Notes under the pieces: model-generated
The model's input: only the letters and a program-made list of their open reading frames with translations
Database searches by the model: none
Told to the model about the DNA's origin: nothing
Part shown: piece after piece, positions 22,218 to 28,124 of the stretch
Layout: every line of letters begins with the position of its first letter
Position numbering within the stretch: the first letter of the stretch is position 1
Translations under genes and position numbers: made by a program
Virus record (IMG/VR): IMGVR_UViG_3300017950_000045
Coordinates: 1 to 28,124 of that record
Reading direction: 5' to 3' (one strand)
DNA length: 28,124 nt
From: a virus

Positions 22218-22436
22218 TCATCTGTAATATATCACACCGGAATAAGTTTGATTAAAAGTGACTGTAAATGTCAGAGAATTATTATAGGTCACGTCAGCAC
22301 TACATAATTCACCATCAATAACAATCCAGACTTGAGGAATATAGCCAAGACCATGATTAACACTAACCGAGGACGCGTTATTAAAATCTCTTTGAGATGG
22401 GACTCCGGCTCCGTCACTAAATCGAAAATAAGCCAT
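22218..22436 (-). CDS. Small fibre-tip-like beta protein
   Basis: A 72-residue protein. The pattern VSVNHGLGYIPQVWIVIDG, then an ADVTYNN turn, then LTFTVTFNQTYSGVIYYR, is a common phage fibre domain (strand, H-x-L-x-x-x-P-x-V, strand, turn, strand). It aligns with the C-terminus of the downstream fibre protein (LTHNLAKQLVHVSAMD, then VVTITSAV). It may trimerise on its own or cap the fibre. ATG 22436 has AAGGAGA five bases upstream. The domain placed alone as a separate gene is unusual. Confidence 0.65.
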   Translation of the reverse strand: MAYFRFSDGAGVPSQRDFNNASSVSVNHGLGYIPQVWIVIDGELCSADVTYNNSLTFTVTFNQTYSGVIYYR

Positions 22437-22445
22437 AGTCTCTCC

Positions 22446-23132
22446 TTAGAACTTAAATGGACTTGTGGAATTACCTTTTGAGCGATAGAAGGCCTCCTTT
22501 ATGGCTTCTCTATTTTGAGCGTAAAAACTCGGGTCGGCCGCTCTTTGGAGTAAATCCGGAGCCGGTGTATTTTGCGATTGAGATTGGACTCCTTTATTCG
22601 ATGGAGGCTTTATCGCTGGAGATGGATTTTGAGCCGTCATAAATGGATTTTGAGCGGCTGGAGATGGCTCTTGGACACTTTGGACGGCTGGAGATGGCTC
22701 TTGGGTCTTATTCTCAAAATATGGACGGATAACAGTAGGAGCCGATTCGGGATTCTCTTTAATCTCCTTGAGCCAATCTCCTAAAGTGACTTGGTCTTTT
22801 TTGGCTCGGCCATTCATACTCCTATCAAAAGCCCACTCCACCGCGTCTCGAATATCGTTATCTGTAATTCCATAATTCGCGATTGTTGAATGTCTATCAT
22901 ATCGAGAATTCGCTTGAGTTAACTCTCCTTTGAGAGACTCTATTTGATTTTGCAAGGTATCAACTAAACCGATTTTACTTTGAGACTCGTCTATTTTACT
23001 TTGATATTCAGTTAATCGAGCCTCCAACTCTTGATTCTTATCAACATATTTCGATAATCTTTGGCGAACTATATCATCCACATGAGACTTCTCAACATAT
23101 TCGACACCTTCAATAATTTTTGTTTTACTCAT
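22446..23132 (-). CDS. Capsid scaffolding protein
   Basis: A 228-residue protein between portal and capsid genes, the normal place of a scaffold. It has a charged coiled coil (about 25-90, KNQELEARLTEYQSKIDESQ through LQNQIESLKGELTQ) and a helix NDIRDAVEWAFDRSM. A Pro/Gln/Ser-rich linker then contains three near-repeats of EPSPA/NPSPA (about 140-175), followed by a short C-terminal helix REAIKEAFYRSKG that could bind the capsid protein. No protease motif is seen, so the scaffold probably leaves intact or is cut by another enzyme. The RBS is AAAGGGA before ATG 23132. Confidence 0.8.
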   Translation of the reverse strand: MSKTKIIEGVEYVEKSHVDDIVRQRLSKYVDKNQELEARLTEYQSKIDESQSKIGLVDTLQNQIESLKGELTQANSRYDRHSTIANYGITDNDIRDAVEWAFDRSMNGRAKKDQVTLGDWLKEIKENPESAPTVIRPYFENKTQEPSPAVQSVQEPSPAAQNPFMTAQNPSPAIKPPSNKGVQSQSQNTPAPDLLQRAADPSFYAQNREAIKEAFYRSKGNSTSPFKF

Positions 23133-23154
23133 ATTTTATCCCTTTGGTTTTTAG

Positions 23155-24603
23155 TTAAAAGTTTAAATTGTCTTGTTGGATTCTTAATAACATTTTTCGA
23201 GCGTCCAAATCGTCTAAATCTGGATGGAGAATCTTTATCGCGTCCACTTTGGAGATAAGGCCGGCATTCAATAATGAGAGGATATTCTCTCTTTGCTCTT
23301 TTTGCTCTTGGGGACTTAATGGAATAGCATGATACTCAATCCGATAACCGCTCTCCGGATAATCGGCTCCCAAAAATCTATTGGCCATTTTTGCGCTTAT
23401 CTCAATCGTCTCTATATCACCACGTCTAAAACTCGGAGCGAATTTTCTTTGAGCCTCTCTAAGAGATGAGCGACTAATAGCGATGGCCGCTCCGCTCCTT
23501 GGGTCTCCACTCATTCTCTGAACGTCACTCGGATTTATACCCATATAGGCCGCTAAGCGTCTCTCGTAAACTGTAATCGCCTCTAACATCTTTGTGACAT
23601 CTCCTCCGGCTTGGAACTGTCCTATTTGGACTTGCTGGCCGGGTTGGAGATCGGGATCGGGAGCGAATATCAAAATGGAGGCTGGATCGCTCGCTATGGC
23701 TTGCCGTCTTGAATCAAGATTATTATCAAATGTATCGAGACCGGCCAAGTTCGCTCCAAGAATCCAGCGTTGGGGATGGCTACAATCTCGGGACAAATGA
23801 AGGAAGTAAGTATAAAGAACGCTGGAGCTTAAAGAACCCTCGACTACCTCTCTCAAGGTGAAAGCGTCAAATAGTTTCCCATGAATCTCAGCATGATATA
23901 AACTATATGGAAGGAAGGGAACTCCATTGGAATCTCGATAAGGATAGTTCTCTCCGCTCATATCTTGGCCAAGATACTTCTCCGTCACATCCTCGTCTTT
24001 CTCTCCATTCGAATTCACTGTATAGATTTTATATTCTGGATAATCTAAATCCTCGATACATAAATAGTCTACAGTCCATTCGTATTTATTACATTGGTCA
24101 CAATAACGGAGCCGAGTCTCTTTTATCTCGATAGGCCGAGACGGGTCTCCAGCCGAGGATTCGGCCTCAATCATGTCCGGAGTCACAATCCGATATAACA
24201 AGTCCTCTCCATCATCGGTTATATCAACTCGGATAAAACACTCTCTCATGCCGATTGTGAAGTATTGGACTCTTTGCATTAAAGGCCATAAACCGGCTCG
24301 ATTTATTAAACCACCTCGGCCAAGGAGAGTCTCGGTTTGGTTCTCGTATTGCTCATTAACCGCGATGGATGGCGGCTCGACATAAAGACCACAAAGAGCC
24401 TCTGTCGCGGCTTTAAATATATTGGAGGACATATCGGGAATCCCCCAAGCGGCTTGACGGCTCTCCGGGATATGATTGGCTATAGAGTCGATTAAATCTT
24501 GGAGCCATTCTCCAGTTAAAAGACGTTTTCTTAACGAGGAATGCTCTATTCGTCTTTGAGTCATGGGATTCGCGTTTATTGGCATTGGAGGAATATTGGA
24601 CAT
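23155..24603 (-). CDS. Portal protein
   Basis: A 482-residue protein directly after the large terminase gene. Its composition and several blocks fit an SPP1-type portal that forms the twelve-fold DNA channel: a wing region (IFKAATEALCGLYVEPPSIA), a stem helix segment (SSSVLYTYFLHLSRD), YERRLAAYMGINPSDVQRMS, and RSSLREAQRKFAPSFRRGD, followed by the C-terminal crown helices (ENILSLLNAGLISKVDAIKI). A C-x-x-C pair (RYCDQCNKYEW) lies in the variable wing. Start 24603 has AAGAGG seven bases upstream and follows the terminase stop by two bases. Confidence 0.85.
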   Translation of the reverse strand: MSNIPPMPINANPMTQRRIEHSSLRKRLLTGEWLQDLIDSIANHIPESRQAAWGIPDMSSNIFKAATEALCGLYVEPPSIAVNEQYENQTETLLGRGGLINRAGLWPLMQRVQYFTIGMRECFIRVDITDDGEDLLYRIVTPDMIEAESSAGDPSRPIEIKETRLRYCDQCNKYEWTVDYLCIEDLDYPEYKIYTVNSNGEKDEDVTEKYLGQDMSGENYPYRDSNGVPFLPYSLYHAEIHGKLFDAFTLREVVEGSLSSSVLYTYFLHLSRDCSHPQRWILGANLAGLDTFDNNLDSRRQAIASDPASILIFAPDPDLQPGQQVQIGQFQAGGDVTKMLEAITVYERRLAAYMGINPSDVQRMSGDPRSGAAIAISRSSLREAQRKFAPSFRRGDIETIEISAKMANRFLGADYPESGYRIEYHAIPLSPQEQKEQRENILSLLNAGLISKVDAIKILHPDLDDLDARKMLLRIQQDNLNF

Positions 24604-24605
24604 CT

Positions 24606-26042
24606 TTAACCTCTTAATTTTAATTTAGCTTGTTTTGGGCTTTGATACTGAACACTAATAATCTCTATTGTAGCATATCTTAAAGCGTCTATCGCATGTT
24701 TCCACTCGGAGAGCGTATCCATTCCGCCATTTGATTTCATACTCCAATACTTTAACGATTTTATTATTCTTTGGGCCCTTGGGAATATCTGGAATCTACT
24801 ATCACACATTAACTCATGCAACGATTGACAACCATAATAAACGGAATATTTAGGTTTATAGGCCGTTCGGATATGGAATGGGAGTTTCCCTTTGGGATAG
24901 CCTAAGACATGAGCAAAGGCCGCCATTAACATCGTATTCGACATTCGGCCTCCGTTATTTTTACTCCCACCATGGCTCCGGTCTCCAGTCCATCGCTGAA
25001 TATGAGCCAACTCAAGTCCGGCCCTTTTAATCATCGCGATAATACCCTTAGCATGATTCTCGGCCGAATCTCCGGAGGCTACGTATTCGTCAACTACATA
25101 AACGGCCGGCCGCTTTGAGTCGGTTATATCAACTGCACATAGAACCGCTACTTGGGAGGCTACATCGTGACCATGGTCTATCCCTATCGACCAAACATAT
25201 CTTCTATTGGGGTCGGGAGTCAAGTCCGAAATTAAATCGTCTGTAAACTTCTCGAATATTCTTCCCTCCGGAATTCCAACGTCCCAATCTCCAGCCATAC
25301 GAGCCGCTCTATCTATTCCAAGATAACTCCGAGATAACTCCTCTATCTCCTCCTCGCTCATCATGGGCCGCTTAACTCCTTTTGGAGTTGTATTCTCGAC
25401 ATTCATAACCCCAACATGCTCCGAGATAATTCCATTTTTGACCATTTCTTTAAGATAATCCACCGGAGCTCCAATGGGAGTCATAGTGAATAACATTCGG
25501 CCATTTGGTCTCCTCGTTATACGAGCTCTAAGTTCTCCAAATAGAGCCGGAGGAGGAGGCTCGTCAATCCATATAAAATCTACAGTCCCGGAGGCCACTC
25601 CGAGAGTTCCTTGATTCGTAGTTTTAAAACGGACTATCGAGCCATTCTTAAACTGAACCACCGGAGCTCCGGTTCCTCGATAGCCCTTGGCCGGAGAGAA
25701 TTCTACACTCGGATGTAATTCGTTCTTTGGAACTAAGTCGTGAAATTTGGCCATAATCGTTCTGGATTGTTCCCACGAATGGCAAATAACCCAAGCTTCG
25801 ATAGGAGCCGGAGGAACCGGCTTATATGGAGAGTAGCCGAGAACATGGCATATCGTTTCATAGGAGCCACAAAATGTCTTGCCAATTTGATTCCCTCCTC
25901 TCAATAAAACGAGCCTCGAGGAGTCTTTTAATACTTGCTCTTGAACCTCCGTAGGAGAGAAGAATCTTAATGGGTTGGTTTGGTGCTCTACGAGTAATTT
26001 ATTTGTGTTATTGGCTATCTTTTTTAACTTAGAGAGGCTCAT
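24606..26042 (-). CDS. terL: Large terminase (ATPase and nuclease)
   Basis: A 478-residue packaging motor. Walker A is RGGNQIGKT (about 48-56), and Walker B is FIWIDEP (D160, E161). The C-terminal RNase H-fold nuclease has acidic positions D289 (SIGIDHGHD), D354 (TGDRSHGG) and D452 (HAIDALRYA), the normal order for terminase nucleases. It powers DNA translocation into the prohead and cuts the genome. The start at 26042 has GGAGAGA upstream and overlaps the ThyX-like gene by 14 bp. Its partner is probably the TerS-like protein at 27514, with three genes between, an unusual separation. Confidence 0.92.
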   Translation of the reverse strand: MSLSKLKKIANNTNKLLVEHQTNPLRFFSPTEVQEQVLKDSSRLVLLRGGNQIGKTFCGSYETICHVLGYSPYKPVPPAPIEAWVICHSWEQSRTIMAKFHDLVPKNELHPSVEFSPAKGYRGTGAPVVQFKNGSIVRFKTTNQGTLGVASGTVDFIWIDEPPPPALFGELRARITRRPNGRMLFTMTPIGAPVDYLKEMVKNGIISEHVGVMNVENTTPKGVKRPMMSEEEIEELSRSYLGIDRAARMAGDWDVGIPEGRIFEKFTDDLISDLTPDPNRRYVWSIGIDHGHDVASQVAVLCAVDITDSKRPAVYVVDEYVASGDSAENHAKGIIAMIKRAGLELAHIQRWTGDRSHGGSKNNGGRMSNTMLMAAFAHVLGYPKGKLPFHIRTAYKPKYSVYYGCQSLHELMCDSRFQIFPRAQRIIKSLKYWSMKSNGGMDTLSEWKHAIDALRYATIEIISVQYQSPKQAKLKLRG

Positions 26043-26586
26043 ATTCTCTCCAGTTGATAACTCTATATCGGCATATCTGGAGGAGAGTCTCTTTTAACTC
26101 CTTCTCCAATGGGATTCGAGATGGGAGCCTTAAATAATCTCGGAGATTCTTTAAACTGATTGAGGCCATATATCGAATATATTGATTTTGAGGAAGTACC
26201 ATAGCGGCCGAGGACTCGTCTATTCCTTCCTCGATTAACTGATTAAATAGATTAAAAGACTTCTCACAATGGGAATAAACATCGTCCCGGATATGATAAC
26301 CTCTCCTCGATTTATTGTTATTCCAAAAATAGACATTATCATCGGAGTCCTTAGCCTTAAATCCTTTTGGGACATAGAACCGAGGCTCTTTATCTAGGTA
26401 AAATCTACAAAAGCCCCAAGAGCGATCCTCGAGATGGAGACGAGATAAAAAAACCGGAATATCGAATCGGAACGTTATCGAACAACTATTTAAATAGTCT
26501 ATATCGGACATAAACTCCGATAATCCATTATGGCTCAAATATTCTATAAAGACTATCTCATTAAACTCTACCATTATCTCTCTCAT
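26029..26586 (-). CDS. ThyX-like protein with degenerate active site
   Basis: A 185-residue protein that appears to have the flavin-dependent thymidylate synthase fold. The C-terminal half matches ThyX in order: FNLFNQLIEEGIDESSAAMV, LPQNQYIRYMASISLKNLRD, then YLRLPSRIPLEKELKETL. The N-terminal part has FIEYLSHNG and SITFRFDIPVFLSRLHLEDR. Yet key residues are missing: the RHR motif is EDR (about 53-55), the EARxVLP arginine is alanine (SSAAMVLP), the LR that binds dUMP reads LP, and no S-x-x-R-Y motif follows. Catalysis is therefore unlikely. It may sense flavin or nucleotide, or have been recruited for packaging. The alignment is from memory of the family. An in-frame ATG at 26574 has a better SD (GAGAGAG) than 26586. 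Confidence 0.6.
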   Translation of the reverse strand: MREIMVEFNEIVFIEYLSHNGLSEFMSDIDYLNSCSITFRFDIPVFLSRLHLEDRSWGFCRFYLDKEPRFYVPKGFKAKDSDDNVYFWNNNKSRRGYHIRDDVYSHCEKSFNLFNQLIEEGIDESSAAMVLPQNQYIRYMASISLKNLRDYLRLPSRIPLEKELKETLLQICRYRVINWREYEPL

Positions 26587-26872
26587 GCTTTTTGATTAAA
26601 TCTCGCCAAATAGGATAGAAATTCAAAATCTTTAATAAATGAACTTGGGGACTTTGTTTATCTATCTTGGATAAGAACTCCGAGACATCTATTAAACACG
26701 ACAATTTTAGAATATTATCGGTCTTGAACCATCTAAAGAGAGCCGTCTCGGAATATCTCATGCTATCGGCCAATGTTTTTATATTATCGTCTCCAGTTAT
26801 GGACATAACATATAATCCAAAATCATTTATCTCTCTCTTTCGATATGGTCTACATTTTTTATATCTGGCCAT
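26561..26872 (-). CDS. Small XRE-like helix-turn-helix protein (paralogue D)
   Basis: A 103-residue protein with a basic N-terminus (MARYKKCRPYRKREI), then a helix-turn-helix: NDFGLYVMSITGDDNIKTL, SMRYSETALFRWFKTDN, then CLIDVSEFLSKI and SPQVHLLKIL. It aligns with the proteins at 38, 1512 and 4736, including the shared Q/R-SP-x-x-x-LL motif with the first. It sits in the packaging operon between methyltransferase and ThyX-like genes, so it may control late transcription or bind near the packaging site. ATG 26872 has GAGGAGA upstream. Confidence 0.75.
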   Translation of the reverse strand: MARYKKCRPYRKREINDFGLYVMSITGDDNIKTLADSMRYSETALFRWFKTDNILKLSCLIDVSEFLSKIDKQSPQVHLLKILNFYPIWRDLIKKHERDNGRV

Positions 26873-26881
26873 AACATCTCC

Positions 26882-27517
26882 TCAAAATAAAGTTAGTTGT
26901 CTTTGATGGGCCTCAAGTCTTTTCGAGGCCATCTCAAAATAATCCGGGTCTAACTCAAAAGCCGTTAAATCAAATTTCATATCGTGACAAGCTATGGCAA
27001 TAGAGCCGGAGCCGAGATGGGTATCTAAGATTTTATCTCCCCTCTTTGCGTACTTATCGAGGAGCCATCTATAGAGAGCCGTTGGCTTTTGGGTCGGATG
27101 AATCCTCGGTTGTTTTTTAATAGGCCCTGTTCCTTTTAGATGATGCCATGTAAATTTTCTGACTGATGTCTCAAAACTAGTCCATGCCAATTCACAATCG
27201 GCCATATTATTTCCACCATTATTTTTATCCCATACTAACATACATCTAGTATTAGATAAATAATCTAAAAAATAATTTCCTCCCCAAATAATTTGATTTT
27301 TGGAGACTCTCATTAACTCTTTAAAATATTCTGGAGATGGAATCTCATTATCCCAATCTTTATTAACTGATGATATAATACAATCTGTTTTAAATCCTGT
27401 TTTTAATTGGCTAGTTATTTGTATCCCATAGGGAGGATCGACTATGGCCAAGTCAAAACTATTATCGGCCATCTCTCGCATGGCCTCCAAACAATCTCGA
27501 TTATATAGATTTATCAT
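26882..27517 (-). CDS. Orphan DNA methyltransferase (N6-adenine / N4-cytosine type)
   Basis: A 211-residue methyltransferase of the class with the catalytic motif first: DPPYG at 27-31 and the SAM-binding motif near the end (LDTHLGSGS, about 164-172), with HPTQKPTALY (140-149) between, a strong family marker. It would transfer a methyl group from S-adenosylmethionine to adenine N6 or cytosine N4. DPPY suggests adenine more often. No restriction enzyme is seen, so it is an orphan enzyme that may protect phage DNA or mark packaging sites. ATG 27517 overlaps the TerS-like stop by four bases (ATGA). Confidence 0.9.
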   Translation of the reverse strand: MINLYNRDCLEAMREMADNSFDLAIVDPPYGIQITSQLKTGFKTDCIISSVNKDWDNEIPSPEYFKELMRVSKNQIIWGGNYFLDYLSNTRCMLVWDKNNGGNNMADCELAWTSFETSVRKFTWHHLKGTGPIKKQPRIHPTQKPTALYRWLLDKYAKRGDKILDTHLGSGSIAIACHDMKFDLTAFELDPDYFEMASKRLEAHQRQLTLF

Positions 27518-28065
27518 TCTCCGGCTCCTTTGAATGGAATAACATTGGAATAGTCTCCTTCGATGATGTCCATTAACTTATCTTTGAGGAGAGGAGGAAG
27601 GCCGGCCACCGCTATCGCTATTTGGTGAAGAACCTCGTTCGGGTCTGTTAATCCCTCTAACTCCTCGCTCTCTCTTTTCATTGCGATATATTCGTCATGA
27701 ACCTGTAAATGGAGCCGGTGAAATTGTGGAAGGGAATGGAAGGAACCTCGCTCTCTGGTCTCTTGAATATCATCGCTTATCTCTACAAGTTTATTCCGTC
27801 TAAATAGTATCGGGTCATCATCTAAGGCCATATTTAAAACCGGAGTTCCCATCTTTGGAGATGGCTTGGCCTCCTCGATTATCTCTTGAGCTCTATTGGG
27901 ATCGAATTTCTTTTGGCCTTTACAAATTCTGCCTATCGTTGTTTTATGAACTTGATATTCGTTGGCCAAGTCTTGATAGGTACAATCGCCATTTTTATAT
28001 TTATCAATAATCTCGGCTCGCTCCTTCTCGGTTAACGCGCCTCTCTTTGTATTAGTTCGTCCCAT
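27514..28065 (-). CDS. terS: Putative small terminase / HTH DNA-binding protein
   Basis: A 183-residue protein. The N-terminus is a homeodomain-like helix-turn-helix: LTEKERAEIIDKYKNGDCTY, then QDLANEYQVHKTTIGRICKG. A middle helical region (HRLHLQVHDEYIAMKRESEE) and a C-terminal helix (VLHQIAIAVAGLPPLLKDKL) could form the ring and the terminase-contact part. Small terminases have exactly such an N-terminal HTH that binds the packaging site. The gene is the first of the packaging operon and next to the genome end. The alternative is a transcription regulator. ATG 28065 follows CAGGATAGACG, very like the start of the gene at 409. Confidence 0.65.
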   Translation of the reverse strand: MGRTNTKRGALTEKERAEIIDKYKNGDCTYQDLANEYQVHKTTIGRICKGQKKFDPNRAQEIIEEAKPSPKMGTPVLNMALDDDPILFRRNKLVEISDDIQETRERGSFHSLPQFHRLHLQVHDEYIAMKRESEELEGLTDPNEVLHQIAIAVAGLPPLLKDKLMDIIEGDYSNVIPFKGAGE

Positions 28066-28114
28066 CGTCTATCCTGTAGCAAATTTATTTTTAATCGAGA
28101 GAAAAAAAGTCGTG

Positions 28115-28124
28115 GTCAAAACAC
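28115..28124. repeat. 10-bp terminal direct repeat, right copy
   Basis: GTCAAAACAC, identical to bases 1-10. It lies 50 bp upstream of the putative terS start. On the minus strand it reads GTGTTTTGAC, so a TTGACC -35-like element spans 28114-28119, but no good -10 follows at the right spacing. Confidence 0.6.

Noticed and set aside
22228-22245. Shared TAATATATCACAC sequence at 15330 and 22228 as a promoter or operator repeat
   Set aside because: One copy lies within the 3' coding end of the 72-residue gene and no promoter elements are placed consistently around either copy.
22446-23132. Scaffold gene as a prohead protease fusion
   Set aside because: No serine-protease signature is visible; the protein is a coiled coil with a Pro/Gln-rich linker.

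Overview
The window looks like the essentially complete genome of a small tailed phage (Caudoviricetes, siphovirus-like). It has a full set of packaging, capsid, tail and lysis genes. It also has a compact replication set: an AEP-type primase, a VirE-like helicase, a DnaQ-like exonuclease, a RusA-like resolvase and an orphan DNA methyltransferase. I see no integrase, tRNA, rRNA, DNA polymerase, transposase or CRISPR array. The same 10 bases (GTCAAAACAC) occur at both extreme ends, directly upstream of the putative small terminase gene. The ends may therefore be natural cohesive termini or a circularisation overlap. The host cannot be named. Most genes have good Shine-Dalgarno sites (AGGAG/GGAGA) and one promoter matches the sigma-70 consensus exactly, so the host uses ordinary SD-led translation and a housekeeping sigma factor. 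Base composition is AT-rich.

Layout, in the direction of transcription (mostly the minus strand, so high to low coordinates). 28065-24606 holds packaging: a TerS-like protein, N6-adenine-type methyltransferase, XRE-like HTH protein, a degenerate ThyX-like protein and large terminase. 24603-18114 holds the head: portal, scaffold, a small tip-domain protein, a repeat-containing fibre lying inside the head module, a lone plus-strand decoration-like gene at 20443, major capsid protein, and small connector or decoration genes. 18099-8089 holds connector and tail: connector, tail terminator, tail tube, tail-assembly chaperone with a -1 frameshift, HK97 gp10-like protein, tape measure, and two large distal tail proteins. 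8041-6775 holds lysis: Amidase_3 endolysin, small membrane/coiled-coil proteins and a 44-residue basic peptide.

The early region begins at a divergent promoter near 6030-6060. One arm drives the plus-strand DnaQ-like exonuclease. The other drives minus-strand small genes (two of them very short) ending in an HTH regulator. The primase and helicase genes follow. Next comes an AT-rich region of about 190 bp flanked by inverted arrays of helically phased TATCCCA repeats (1766-2051), the best candidate for the replication origin or a master operator. The HTH, RusA and small genes at 1754-38 run back toward the genome end and terS.

Most noteworthy: (1) the phased inverted repeats around an AT-rich core; (2) a canonical A AAT TTT slippery site with a downstream stem-loop in the tail chaperone gene, giving an otherwise unannotated 183-residue product; (3) a ThyX-fold protein that seems to have lost its active-site residues; (4) a family of four small XRE-like proteins sharing one unusual architecture; (5) a fibre with four repeats in the head module that shares a tip-like domain with its neighbour; (6) a leader with mutually exclusive hairpins before the exonuclease gene; (7) a 40-bp hairpin-plus-RBS cassette duplicated between early small genes.
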